DNA of 64,000 nt from Vicugna pacos (taxonomy: Eukaryota; Chordata; Mammalia; Artiodactyla; Camelidae), in contig NC_132995.1 in NCBI RefSeq assembly GCF_048564905.1, positions 66,642,639 to 66,706,638 of the forward strand, written 5' to 3'. How positions within the stretch are numbered: the stretch's first letter is position 1; each line of letters starts with the position of its first letter. Below are positions 35,015 to 48,064 of the stretch, piece by piece. The notes under the pieces were generated by a model. The model was not told the origin of the DNA. It saw only the letters and a program-made list of their open reading frames with translations, and searched no databases. The translations under genes and the position numbers were made by a program.

Positions 35015-36506
35015 GGCTATCTACATTTCCTCTTTGGAAAAATAACTATTCAGTTCTTCTGCCCATTTCTTAATCAGGCTGCTTGTTTTTTGGATGTTGA
35101 GTTGTATGAGGTGTTTATATATGATGGATACTAATCTCTTATCAGTCATATCACTTGCAAATATTTTTCTCCCATTCAGTAGGTTGTCTTTTCATTTCAC
35201 CAATGGTTTCCTTTGCTGAGAAAAAGCTTTTAAGTTTAATTAGTTCCCATTGACTTATTTTTGCTTTTCTTTTATTTTAGGAGACAGATCCAAAAAAAAT
35301 TTGCTGCAATTCATGTTAGAGTATTTGGCCTAAATTTTCCCCTAGGAGTTTCAGAGTATTGATCCTACATTTAGGTGTTTAATCCATTTTGAGTTTATTT
35401 CTATATATGGTGTTAGAGGATGTTTTCCCAGCACCTCTTATTGAAGAGACTGCCTTTTCTCCAGTATATATTCCTACCTCCTTTGTAGTAGATTTACTGA
35501 CCATAAGTACATGTGTTTATTTTTGGGCTTTCTACCCTATTCCATTGATCTATGTGTCTACCATGCTGTTTTGATTACTGTAGCTTTATAGTATAGTCTG
35601 AAATTAGGGAGCCTGATTTCTCCAGCTCTATCTCAAGATTATTTTGGCTATTCAGGCACATGAAAAGATGCTTAACATCACTAATCATCAGGGAAATGCA
35701 AATGAAAACTACAATGAGACATCACCTCATACCTGTTAGAATTGCTATCATCAGAATGAACACGAATAACAAATGCTGGCAAGGATGCAGAAAAAAGGGA
35801 ACCCTCATACACTGCTGGTGGGAATGTAAATTGGTGTAGCCACTATGGAAAACAGTATGAAGGCTCCTCAAAAGCTAAATAAAAATAGAACTACCATATG
35901 ACCCAACAATTCCACTTCTGGGTATATATATCCAAAATAACAAAAAAACACTAATTGGAAAAGATACATGAATCTCAATGTTCACAGTAGTGCTATTTAC
36001 AATTGTTAAGATATGTAAGCAACCTGTTTCCATCAACAGATAAATGGATAAAGGAGATATGGTATTTATACACACACACACACATATGCACACAATGGAA
36101 TACTACTTAGCCATAAAAAAGAACAAGATTTTGCCATTTGCAGCAACATAGATTACTTGGAGGGCATTAGACTAAGTGAAATAAGTCAGAGAAAGACAAA
36201 TATTGTATGACATCACTTATATGTTGAAACTAAAAAAGACAACAAAGTAGTAAATATGAAAAAAAGAAGCAGAACTGCAGATATAGAGAACAAAGTAGTG
36301 TAACCAGTGGAGAGGTGGGGAGGGGCAATACAGGGTGGGGAAAGTGAGAGGTATTAGATATCATGTATGATACATGCTATAAGAACGCATTGTACTACAC
36401 AGGGAATATAGCCATTATTTTGTAAACAGAGTGTAACCTTTAAAAATTGTATAAAAATTACATAAACAAAAATAATAAATAATTTAAGAAACAAACAAAA
36501 AAGATC
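35015..36506 (+). mobile_element. 5'-inverted (twin-primed) LINE-1 insertion
   Basis: The left part (35015-35655) is L1 ORF2 in reverse: 'cagttcttctgcccatttct' (35051), 'gtttaatccattttgagttt' (35376), 'ttgaagagactgccttttct' (35441), 'ctattccattgatctatgtg' (35538), 'tgattactgtagctttatag' (35572). The right part (about 35656-36506) is L1 in forward orientation: 'cacatgaaaagatgcttaac', 'cactgctggtgggaatgtaa', 'actacttagccataaaaaag' and an A-rich 3' end. In the L1's own coordinates, the inverted part ends just where the forward part begins ('...gatagcc' then '...aggcacatg'), so almost nothing was lost at the breakpoint. Matching 11-bp duplications flank the whole insertion. The forward part holds a (CA)n at 36069-36084. 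No open reading frame is intact. Confidence 0.93.
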
Positions 36507-36517
36507 AATTGGATGTT
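36507..36517. repeat. Target-site duplication, right copy
   Basis: An exact repeat of 35004-35014. Confidence 0.8.
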
Positions 36518-39500
36518 TATTCTTTTAACCATGGTCTTGCTTTCTACCAAACAAGACCAAAGACCAGTAAATTTTTGTTTGTTTGTTTACCAATAAAACC
36601 CCCAAAATAGTAAATGCATTGTGTATCATTCCCTCTTCACTCGTATGTTTCATTTTCCTTAAGCATAAATTACGTACTCTGACATTCTAACTCTGCTGCA
36701 GATAGCAGGAGCATAGCAATAAGAGCAACGACAATAAAAATATTAATACTACTACTAATAATAATAAACAATGAGTGAACAGGTCTGTAACAAATAGTCT
36801 GTATTTGCAACAAAATACATATATGAAAAAAAACTGCCAATCACTGTTTCATTCAATTTCGGGAAAATAAAATTCCAACACTGAACTCCTTTGTCTGTGA
36901 AACATTAATATTTAGAAAACTGAAAATATACATTCAAGGAGTATGCAGGCCAATATAATTTTAAAGTAATCAATCTGAGATTTTTTTGTACTTGCTCTAA
37001 CAAAAGACTTTTTCTCACTATACAAAAGAAAGACATACTCTTCACCCATCTCAAATCTTATTGTGCTCTCTTGCCCTAGAGTATGAAAATCTCTGGGGCA
37101 CCAAAGAAAGAGAACATTTTCTTTAATAACTAATCAGTGCCTCTTAAATACATACAGGTAGCTGTTTTTATGCCTTGTAAATTTCTGTTAAAAGTGAAGC
37201 ACATAGATGGAAACAGAATATCTTGACCAGTGACAAGATACTATGAATTTGGACATATGTGGTAAACTGCTGCTGCAGGCATAATACTGATTTTTGCATA
37301 ATGAATTCATCTCTTCCATTCCATGACTATTTTCCAAGAATGTATCTCTCATGAGAGACAGTTCCATGACAGCAAAACATCACCTTAAGAAAGATTTCAT
37401 TCAATAAGTGGCTATCATCTCCCCTCACTCTTTAAAGTAAGCATTTTTTTCCAGCTAGTGTTAAAACTAATTCCTAGGCTAGGTCATTAGCTGGAAAGAA
37501 AAAGCACTATTTACCAGTCAAGGCAGAAAAGCTGAGTAAAGCTAAATTCTCTCAAACATAATTGCATTCTTTTCTAGGACAATTAAAGTTTTTTTGAGAT
37601 ATATCAGTTCAAACCCATGGATACAACTTTTAAGGAGTTGCAGATCGGGTGTATATTATTGAATAAGGAAATTAAAAGTATTTTTATCAATTTTATCTTG
37701 AAATCTTTTAATTAAAGGCAATCTTCATCTTGTTTTTCTTTCCTATTAACAAAAACTAAAATTATGTGAAACCTGCCACATCTATTACTTTTTAGGAAAG
37801 GAAAAGATACCTCTTCCTTTCATTGGTATATAAGGATATTTTGATAATAATGTCTAACAAAAATCAATGGAGTTTTTCCTGATTTTACACTAGATTCTTA
37901 TTTATTTACACCAAAATGAAAACTGGAGTCCAATATATTTTCACAAACACACTTTACCCTTTTGGTGCTTAAGGTCAAGAATGCATTTTCATGGATTCCT
38001 TGTCATCAATGGAAGTCACCATGCATCTCAGGGGAATGGATGATGATATGTTACTGGAAGTCCTACTTGCCAAAGAGCAGCCTCAGAGCAAGAGGATTAA
38101 AATAACCTTAGTTTCCTTTGTTGACAACAAGAGGCATTCTAGGGTCTTCTGGATATCTGCTAAGCAGTTACCCTCACTTACAGCAAATTTATAATGAGGA
38201 TACAACTTTTATCATTCCCATCTAATCTTTCATTCTGATACTCACTCTATTTATAATAACCTCTGACTTCCTAGAGAGCAGAATTACAAATTGGCTATTT
38301 ACCTAGCAGTCGCTGCAGCATACATTGCCCCTCTACAGATAGGAGATTTGGGGCCTTCCAGTACATTCACTACTCAGAAGTACAGGGCAGACTAATTAAT
38401 ACACCTTATTCCATGTTAGGTAAGAATATAACTGTCACTGCCAGAGAATCTGGAATGATTCTCACATTCTCATTCTAACACTACTGCCAACACCACTCTG
38501 TTATGATGACTGAATTGCAAGAGGATTTCTGCAAAACATCTCAAAAGCTGCGATGGATTGAGTTACCTGAAATGGTCACAGTTTTGTCCAGACATCACCA
38601 GAGAAGCTCATCAAAGTGGATTTAGTAATGTTGACCTCAGAATGAAAAAAGATATATAATAATGATTCTGCCTAATGTTTCATCTTCCTCCAACAGCTAA
38701 GCATGTTTAACTGTCCATTGTTTTTTGCTTTTTTGTTTTTTAATTGATTCTGGGTCAAGTTTATGTTAACCAGTCTAAAGCCAAAAGTTTCCAATCTGAA
38801 TTTCAGACTTAGTTAAAACAGCAACTAGATGAGGAAAGTGTTATGCAATACTCTGCAGACAGCTCTGTAATTAGTCCATTTTTATGCTAAAAATTTTGAG
38901 GAGTTCATCCTTTTTCTTACAGTATAATTTATGCAACTCTTATTAAAACTTATGTCACAGAACCGAGCATGCATTCTAGGACACCAGTCAATACCTCAAT
39001 TTCTGCCACAAGATATGGTGTCATATTTTCACATCCAAGTATCCAGAAGCCTCTTCATTTTCTCAGCATCAACCAAAAACAAACCTGGAAAAAGTTATAC
39101 ATGAGACCAAAAAATCAAATAAATGGGTTTTGTGCCACACTTGATCTTCATGGAAAAGCAAAGAAAACTGGCCCACTTAGCAGCAAGTATATAGTAAGGA
39201 AATTCCCTGGTTAAAAGAATCCAGAAATACTGTCTTCTATAAAATTAGGTGGTAGAGAGACCACACAAGCAAGCAAGGATCTAGTTCATAAATAAGCAAG
39301 CAAATTCTGCACCAATGCTAAATACATTTGTGTTTATTTCTTATTGTATCACTAGCCTACAGCTTGCTTAAGTAATCACCTGCCAAAACCTCTCTTCTCT
39401 CAAGTAATAAATAATTTCTGAGAGTGGTTATATTATACTACTTTAAATCTCAAACATCTTTCAGAGTAACCTATAGATCTAAACTATAATTTAGAAAGGT

Positions 39501-40955
39501 TAATCTAACAGCTCTATATAAAATAGCTTAGGTAATAAAACTATTTTAAAATAGCTATATATTCAGTTTTTATTAAAATGTCCAGCTAGAAATAATCAGT
39601 TTGAGTTCTGGAGGAATGGCATTTGCAGCAAAGGAGGGAGGAATTCAGGAAGATGTATCCACTGATACAAGGTTTAATCTTCCTGAAGAGCAGTGAATGG
39701 ATCTAGGGTGGCTAATGTTGAAGACCCAGCACACGACATTTAGCTGGTAAGAGATGGGAAATGGAGAACACAGAAGCTTTGTTTTGTCAATCAAGAAAAG
39801 TCTATGTGTGAGATGCCATTGATTCATTTATTTTAAAAATATTTATTCAGGGTCTTCTGTATGTTAAGGTCAGGTAAAAATAATAAAAACCTGTAAACAC
39901 ATCATTGAAGATAATGGCTTTGAAAACACTGAGTTTGGAAATTTGGAAGTTACTAATAACTTTTAAAATCATTTTAATACTATTGTTGGACACAAGCAAG
40001 ACTGTAAACCACAGCTTCCTTATTAGTCAAGGATAGTCATTAGTCATTAGTATATTCCTTATATAGTCATAGATAGAAGGTTAAAGCCAGTGACACTGGA
40101 GAATAGAAAATAAGGATCAGTCCACACAGGCATATCCAGACGAAGGGATTAAAGTAAGCCTCATGAGAAGCAGGAATTCAGATCTGGACTTCTTAAATGA
40201 TGACAGAAACTGTGACCCAGGACCAAGCAAGTAAATGGGTTTCTAAAATAGTTCACCAAGACAGATCTGCAGGTACCAAAGAATATTGATTTTTCTCTCT
40301 TCTGAAAATGAAAAGAGTATGAGCCAAAACTATATGTGGCTAAAGTATTCAATGAAATGGTATCATGGCTGTTATAAGTTCTAGTCATTTTTCCTTTGTG
40401 GGTCCCTTCCTCAGTAAAATACACATATGCACGTTAGCACATATATTTTGATTGTACTGGTATAAAGATGAATATAAGCCAGACAATAGATTCATTGTTA
40501 TATATTCAATATTATTATACTCATTTTATTTTGATTTTAAAAGACATTGAAATAAAAATATTTCCCTGGACCCTAGCATATGGTAGGCTCTAGGCACTAT
40601 TTCACCTGTGCCTTGCAGATAACTTAGTGTTGATGGGCAGACTGTTTCTTATGTAATACATAACTCTGAGTTTCCTAACAGAAGACCCATGCCAAGAATC
40701 TGCAACATAGATGCCTGGAAAGAGTCAAATGTAGTATCACAAGGAGATGGGATATAATGAAGAGAAATAATCTTACATAACATGAACTTTCAAATAAAAA
40801 TTACCTCTTTTAACAGAAAATGTAAACAACTAAGGATATTCAATAGATAGAAACGTATTTCCCAGAGGACCATGAATATAGTTGTCAAGGATGTGTAAAA
40901 ATATAACCATTGCAACCATGCAAAGAATAAAGGGATAAACAATGTGGTGAATAAT
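36518..40955. other. Unassigned A+T-rich DNA, the longest stretch with few nameable repeats
   Basis: I find no gene I can support. A 67-codon frame at 37991-38194 reads like possible protein (acidic N-terminal part, basic middle), but it is isolated and within chance length. Around 38290-38640 composition is locally higher and unassigned. A (cagtcattagtcattag)-like short duplication lies near 40034-40052. At 39820-39870 a phrase resembling old 'tatttattcagggtcttctgtatg' repeats may be an L2/MIR scrap. Confidence 0.4.
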
Positions 40956-41510
40956 AACAGGTGTCCCCAGTGAGTTGCACTTTAGTGTACAGGTGAAATC
41001 TGTGACTTGCTTCTAATCAACAGATAATGGGATCTCACTCCCAAGAATGTGTTTGTTAAGACAGACCCCTAGCCACTGGGGAGAGAGAGAGAGAAACTGA
41101 GGTATCTTCCTGCTGGCCTAGAAGAAGTGAGCTTCCATGATGTAAAATGGTCTGTGGGAGGAACACATGGCAGGGAACTGTGGGCAGCTTCCAGAACCAG
41201 GTGGAGCGCTCAAGTCACAGTCAGTAAGAAGAATCCTGGGATCTCAGTTATAGAATCACAAGGAAATAAACCCTGACAACAACCAAAATGAACATGGAAT
41301 CATATTCTTGCCCAGTAAGTTATCAGAAGAAAATGCAGCCTGGCCCATACCTTGACCATAGACTTTTAAGACCTGGATAAAGCTAATAAGTCATGACAGA
41401 ACTCCTGTTCACAGAAGCTGTGACAATAAGTGTGTGTGTGTGTGTGTGTGTTTTAAGCCAGTAGGCTTTGGGTAATTCATTACATAGCAACAGAAAATAT
41501 ATGAATAAGA
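40956..41510 (+). mobile_element. MaLR-type LTR (MLT1-like; fossil)
   Basis: Landmarks in order are: 'tgacttgcttctaatcaaca' (41001), 'aataaaccctgacaacaacc' (41265), 'aaaatgcagcctggcccata' (41331), 'cagaagctgtgacaataagt' (41412), 'gttttaagccagtaggcttt' (41450) and 'ttcattacatagcaacagaa' (41477). This is an MLT1-type LTR in forward orientation, with a (GT)n expansion at 41430-41451 where the consensus has 'aataaatgtgtgttg'. Old; no internal region is attached. Confidence 0.7.
41430..41451. repeat. (GT)n microsatellite inside the MLT1-like LTR
   Basis: About eleven GT units seeded at the LTR's 'gtgtgttg' position. Confidence 0.9.
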
Positions 41511-41989
41511 AATGATAGGTCTGAAAAAGTGATTTGGGAAATGAGAATATTCAGATGTTCAAATAAAAATTCACTCATGTACAGCTGACAAACAGAATAA
41601 ATACTAGGCACAACACAGCTGAAAAAAAAAGATGTGGTGAAGTGGAGAATAAACATAAGTAGTCTGAAATGAAGCACAAAGGGAAATAACTGTGGGTAGG
41701 ATAAGTAGCTCCACCACATAGTTAAAAGAAGTTATTGAGGGAGGGAATATTGATAACAGAGAGTAAAGGAATATTTGGAGACTTTTAAAGATGATGGAAT
41801 ATTATGATTAAATATTTTCTAGCACTAAATAATGTTTAAGTCTTCATACTAGAAGCATTACCAGATTACATTAGGAGAGCTAAGTAAACTTTAGAAAAAT
41901 CATCACTTAGCCATTATATACTGAAGTTGTAGAACATCAAATATAAAGACAAATATAAAAATCAAAGTGAAAAGACTGATCTGTAAAAG

Positions 41990-42990
41990 CAAAACAATCA
42001 AATTATAGAGAGATTTTATGAGCAGGAATGAATCAGTAAACACTGGAGTCACAGCTTCAGAGTGAAGTGGAAAATAACAGTAAATTGGAATTCAGTTACT
42101 TTTTACTGTTGTTCAAGTGCAAGGGTACACTGTCAACTTTTTGGGAAAACGATGCAAAAATGCACTACCCAGAGACCCTCAATGAATGGATTACTAAAGA
42201 TTACCACCCATTACTATGAAAAAGTAATACAACAGAAAAATTAATCCAAAATTAAAACAAGGAGAAGGGAAGCTATGGTAAACAAAGAAATTCATATAGC
42301 AAATTAGAAGGAATGAATAATATTTATTATAAACATAAAATAAAAAAAAAATAATAATGTAAATTTCCTATTCAAAGCAGACTGAAATGAAAAGTATAGA
42401 CAAATAATTTAGAAAAGGAAAAGAGAAGTTCAAAGAGAAATCATTCCACTCTGATTTTTTTCCTTATTCTACAAGAGGCCAAATATTCTAATTAATTTTA
42501 ATTAGAAATTAACATATTTATATAAAATATTAAATGTGCTATTAGAAAAACTAAATTATATATTTTATAAACCAATAAAGAAAATAATCTATGTGAAAAA
42601 GACTTTATCAATTCTATAAAATTAAGAAATTGAAAAAAGTAACAAAAACATGGCAAATAAAAAGCACAATTTAAGGTGATAATAACTGCAATATATTCCT
42701 ATACTCACTGTAATCACATGTTAATAGCATCTATTAAAAATGAGAGCTCCCCTTGTAACTATGTACTGCCCTAAGTAATAAAACTAAGCACAACTTCACA
42801 CAGAATAAGTGGAAATTAATTGATGGAGAAAGATACACCTGAAAAAGTAATCTCTCCCCCAAGAAAATTCTTGTGCCTCAATATTTATAATAAACAAAGA
42901 ACTTAAGATAAAAATATTAAGTAAAAAATAGATACTAAGAAAAGTAAGGGTATACAAGTAATATTTTAAAAGTCATATATACACATATGT
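41990..42990 (+). mobile_element. Possible very old LINE-1/HAL1 relic
   Basis: The strand is A-rich throughout, as L1 plus strands are. A few phrases are L1-like, such as 'tgatggagaaagatacacct' near 42821 (compare 'gaatggaaaaagatattcc' in L1 endonuclease/ORF1-linked sequence). No long collinear match could be made by eye, so this is only a possibility. Confidence 0.3.
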
Positions 42991-43035
42991 AACTAAAATA
43001 TAGTCATATAAAGAAAAAAACCCAGATAAAACCTA

Positions 43036-43240
43036 AACAGTAAGGAGATTCCTCAAAAAACTAAAAATAGAGTTATCATATGATCCAGCAATCCCACTCC
43101 TTGGCATGTTATCTGGAGAAAACTCTAACTAGAAAAGATACATGAACTCCAATGTTCATAGCAGCACTATTTACAATAGTCAAGACATGGATGCAGCCTA
43201 AATGTCCATCAACAAATGAATGGATAAAGAAGATGTGGTG

Positions 43241-43278
<38 letters not shown>

Positions 43279-43598
43279 CATATACAATGGAATAAAAATG
43301 ATAAAATTATACCATCTGCAGCAACATGGATGGACCTAGAGATTATCATATTAAGTGAAGTAAGTCAGACAGAGAAAGATAAATATCATATACTATTACT
43401 TATATATGGAATCTTAAAAAATGATATACATAAACTTATTTACAAACTGGAAACAGAGAACTATATACAATATCTTGCAATAACCTATAATGAAAAGAAT
43501 CTGCAAAAGAATATATACATGTATATGTATAACAGAATCATTCTGCTGTACACCTGGAACTAACACAACATTGTAAATCAACTATACTTCAATTAAAC
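43036..43598 (+). mobile_element. 5'-truncated LINE-1 3' end
   Basis: The sequence begins 'aaggagattcctcaaaaaac', continues with 'cagcaatcccactccttggc', 'gcagcactatttacaatagt' and 'agattatcatattaagtgaa', and ends 'ctgctgtacacctggaacta', 'aaatcaactatacttcaatt'. The 3' UTR lacks the 'ggttaccag...gggaggg' middle part, so a deletion lies near 43455. The end sequence (cacctggaactaacac) differs from the 23.9, 30.0 and 58.6 kb copies and marks another subfamily. Confidence 0.9.
43245..43274. repeat. (TA)n microsatellite inside L1
   Basis: About fifteen TA units within ORF2, replacing the normal 'tggtatatatacacaatgg' segment. Confidence 0.9.
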
Positions 43599-44289
43599 CC
43601 CCCAAAATTTATACAAAATTCACAAATCCACAATTGTAACAGAAAAGTACAACATATCCTCTCAGCCAAAATTTATTTAGTATATAAAAGATTTGTGTGA
43701 CATAATTTAAATGCTATCATATGCCTATGAACTGTATCAATAGATTTAGGAAAATAATGTGCAATACTACTCTTGAGTTTCAACTCTACTTGATGATGGG
43801 GATGTAGAATCTAGAAAGCATTTCTTGCATTTTACAGCATTGAGAAGTAAATATATGTTTTACATATATATTTATTTAATACCAGTATTTAAACATCGAC
43901 CAATATCAAGTTTTCATATACTATGACAATTTAGGAAGAACAAAATTGAATCAGTTTACTTAATTAAGGTTAATAATTCCCAAATTTAAGGCTGAATATT
44001 TATTATTCAAAACCATTCCCACCATATCCTTAATTAAAATGATTAACTGCATTATCAACTCCTTTTAAGACAAAGGTAGTAGTAGTGTTTTGGTGTGTGG
44101 TAATCCCATCATACATTAGACTAAACTTTTCAGGGACAATTTAGGGCATTAGCAAACAAAATGTCAATATGTGAATAAAGCCCATGAGATAGAATTTGAG
44201 ACAAAAATTTAAACATTCTGGTGGTAACAAAATGTACTAATTATTACATAAACTTAAAGAATGCCTTAAGATTTTTACCCACACATATA
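43599..44289. other. Unassigned A+T-rich DNA between two L1s
   Basis: Nothing recognisable. Confidence 0.45.
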
Positions 44290-45780
44290 TGGTCAATTAA
44301 TATATGTTCAGAATATACAATGGAGAAAGGATAATCTCTTCAATAAATGACATTGAGAAAACTGGATAGCTATATGCAGAAGAATGAAACCAAACCACTA
44401 TTTTACATCATACAGAAAAATTAACTCGAAATAGATTAAAGACTTAAATATTAGACCTGAAAACATAAAATTCCTAGATGAAAACATAGATGGTAAGTTT
44501 TTTGACATAGGTTTTGGCAATCACTTTTTGAATCTGAGATCAAAAGCAAAAGCAACAAAAGAAAAATAAACAAGCAGTACTACCTCATGTTAAGAAGCTT
44601 CTGTATCACAAAGAAAACCATCAATAAAATGAAAATGCAACCTGCTGAATGGGAAAAATATTTGCAACTCATGTATCTGGTAAGGAGTTAATATACAAAA
44701 TATAGAAAAAAACTCATACAACCCAACAGTAAAAACAACAACAGCAACAACAACAACAATTTGATTAAAAATAGGCAGAAGATCTAAATAGACATTTTTT
44801 CCAAAAAAGACATACAGATGACCAACAGTTACATGAAAAGGTGCTTAACATCACTAATCCTCAGGGAAATGCAAATCAAAACCAAAATGAGATATGACCT
44901 CATACCTACTAGAATTGCAGTTATCAAAAGGACAAGAAATAATAAGTGTTGACAAGGATATGGAGAAAAGAAAATCATTTGTGCACAGTTGGGGGGAATG
45001 CAAATTGGTATAGCCACTATAGAAAACAGTATGAATATTTCTCAAAAAATTAAAAGTAGAACTACCATAGAATGATCCAGCAATTCCACTCCTGGATATT
45101 TTCCAAAGAAAATGAAAACACTAACTTAAAAAGATCTATGCACCCCATGTTCATTGCAGCATTATTTACAACAGCCAAGACATGGAAACAACCAAAGTGA
45201 TGGATGAATGGTTAAAAACATTTTGGCATTTATACAATGAAACATTATTCAGCCATAAAAAAAGAATGAAATCGTGCCATTTGCAACAACTTGGATATAC
45301 TTACTTTGAAGGCATTATACTAACAAATAAGTCAGGCTGAGAAAGACAAGTACTGTATGATCTCACTTACATGAGGAATCTTAAAAAAATACAAACTCAG
45401 AAAGAGCAAGCTCACAGATACAAAAAATAACCTGGTTATTGCCAGAGGCTGGGGTGTGGGTGATGGGAGAAATGGGTGAAGGGGGTCAAAAGATACAAAC
45501 TTTCAGTTATAAAGTAAATAAGTCACAGGGATGTAATGTACAGCATGGTGACTATAGTTAATAATTCTGTATTACATATTTGAAAGTTGCTAAGAAAGCA
45601 AATCTTAAAAGCTCTCATCACAAGAGAAAATTTTTGTAACTATGTAAAGTGGCAAATGTTAACTAGATTTATTGTGCTGATCATTTCACAGTTTATACAA
45701 ATACTGAACCATGATGTTGTATACCTGAAACTAATATAATGTTATATGTCAATTATACCTCAATAAAAATGAGATTATAA
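44290..45780 (+). mobile_element. LINE-1, ORF2 C-terminal half and 3' UTR
   Basis: The longest uninterrupted forward L1 here. Landmarks are: 'ggtcaattaatatatg' (44290), 'gagaaaactggatagctata' (44353), 'aaagcaacaaaagaaaaata', 'gaatgggaaaaatatttgca' (44647), 'catcactaatcctcagggaa' (44849), 'ccaagacatggaaacaacca' (45174), 'gatctcacttacatgaggaa' (45359), 'gccagaggctggggtgtggg' (45441). It ends in 'tatacctcaataaaaatgag' (45752). An (AAC)n expansion lies at 44735-44759. The 3' UTR ('tcatttcacagtttatacaa', 'ctgaaactaatataatgtta') is of the L1MA/MB kind. Many substitutions; nothing is intact. Confidence 0.93.
44735..44759. repeat. (AAC)n microsatellite inside L1
   Basis: About eight AAC units with one 'agc' interruption. 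Confidence 0.85.
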
Positions 45781-45799
45781 ACATGAACAAAAATATGTT

Positions 45800-45935
45800 T
45801 ACTCTGAAATCTAGTTGAAGAAATTAAAGGTCAGAAATTATTGCCTATGGTCATGGGGCAGACATTGAGAGAACTGAGATTCTAATCCAGGTACACTTGA
45901 TTTCAAAGCCTAAATTGTTTTCAAGGATACCTGAT
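45800..45935 (+). repeat. MIR relic
   Basis: The phrases 'gaagaaattaaaggtcagaa', 'ttgcctatggtcatggggca' and 'gagattctaatccaggtaca' follow MIR's 'gaggaaactgaggcacagag', 'ttgcccaaggtcacacagct' and 'gggattcgaacccaggcagt'. Confidence 0.65.
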
Positions 45936-48064
45936 ACTTCTCTGAAGAAACTGATAATGGATATAATACAACATACAATCTAGTAGCTATATTTAAAATA
46001 AGACAAGTGGGATTTAATCATCAGGTCTCATGAACTGTGTTAGCCTGATGAAAAATCAACATTATCTTTTCCAAAGTTTCTTGGAAATAAGTGCTTTCTA
46101 AAATGAGGGAATAAGATGAGAGATAATAAATTAGTTAATAATAAAGATTTTAAAAATTGATTGAAGTTTATTTTGGTTCCTATCATTAATTTACTAACTG
46201 TTCCATATTAAAGGAGAAGAAAGAAAAAATAAGCACAAGAGAAAACCTTGCAGAGATATCAGCTGGAGAGCTGACTGATGGATTAGATGAGTACATAGAT
46301 TACTTTTATTTCAAGTTCCTACACTTACCAGTGAGAACCAGACTGGTCCTTCTTAAGATTCCTAATTTCTAAATTCTTAATTATTCATAGTTGCACTAGT
46401 ATGCGGTATTTTATAGGCAAATAATATTTGTTAAAGTGTTCAGTGTGGCAGTATGTGTGTTTCTATATATAGTCCTTTACATTTCAACAGAAAGTGTAAT
46501 ACATCTATTGAGCATGAATAATTCACAGGAAGACTATATATCTATTTTCTTTGTATTTGTCCAACAATTTACTTCCTTTTGGTAACACTAATAAGTCAAC
46601 ATGGAGAGGTCCTGGCATCTTTGCTGCTCCTCTGAGAAAGGAAACCTTTCTAACTTAAAAGGACAATGTATTCATCTAGAATTCTTTTCATTTATTATTT
46701 AAATGCTCCCTAGAACAATCCACATATCCTTGTATTTGATAAAATATCAGGTTAAGAATAGCTGGGGAGTAATTTTTTACTTCAACTTGAATAATTGCTG
46801 GAAGACAGTGCAGCAGTAGAAGTTTAAATGATACATCTAAATTACTGTCCTTTAGAGAACTGCAGGAGGAATTTAAATTACAAACCAGACAACAAGCTAA
46901 ATATTGTCAGCTAAGCAGAAGTCTCCCTGAGTTCATCTAAGTTCCTGCTGAGGAGTCTCTTGTTATGTGTCTCATACTAGTTTTCCAATGACAAACTTTA
47001 GATTTTGTTACACATTTTTCCTATAACTGCATTACTCTATAGGACTGTTAAAAGAATTAAAAGGACAAATAAAGGGTATTGTATGAAACAAAAAAGAAGG
47101 TAGTTGAGTTTTTAAAAGAAAAATTCACGGTAATGCAGGAATTGGGTATGCTTGCAGGCAGAAAAACATGGAATTACATTTGTTAAATATTGCAGATTAT
47201 AAAGAGTATCATTTACATATAAGGCATTTATAGTGGAGTAGCGTTAACAGTTAAGAAAGTAAACGATGAGATTGCCTCTGGTCCTATCTCCTATCATAAC
47301 TCCTCTGTGGGATTTTTTTTTCTCCAGATTTTTCTGTTTGTTTGTTTATGTAAGATAAAACAACATAACAAGCAGCATATAGAAAGGAATACAAACGTGA
47401 AGTGGAGGCTGCTTCAACAGACTGACAGAAAACAGGCACTGATAAAAGTGCAAACACTACTGTTCCTAAAAGCAGTCTATAATTCATCTGTACCCAAAGC
47501 TGTTAAACACATATACCCCAGCAATAGTCATTAGCAGAAATGGTGCCTTATTACCTTTTTGTAATTTTTATGATATTTGTAATCCAAGTATCAGTGTATG
47601 TCTATCCCAGCTAAGAACTGTCCTTTAAGACTCAGGCTAGGCTATTTATCTCAGGTTGTTTTCCTCTGATTAGCTTCATGACAATAAACACATATCCACA
47701 TGTTCCATAGTCTGACCATAAATGCAGATGTGAGTGAAGCAGGCTCTAGCCAAAGGGCAAGCGTTGGAATCAACATAAGTCAGCTGCAGGATAATAAACC
47801 AGGGTAAATGCTCACTGCAGATCCCTTACTGTTGGGGAGAGACAACATCTCAGGCAGCAAGCTTAGCAATCAACAAGACCAGAGAGTATCCAGTTGCTGT
47901 CAAGAGCCTCAAGAATTTTCCTTCTTAAGGCTTGATGCATGTAATGGTCAATACCAGGAGTAATTAGTTGATTTACTCTCTACTTCACAATAAGTAATCA
48001 TGCTTAGTCAAAATTATAAACCAAATCTTGTCTTATCCTAGCAAATTTACATTTTCCTGATTTT
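45936..48064. other. Unassigned A+T-rich DNA
   Basis: No gene or nameable repeat. Overlapping short frames on both strands at 47284-47534 have no domain content. Confidence 0.45.
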
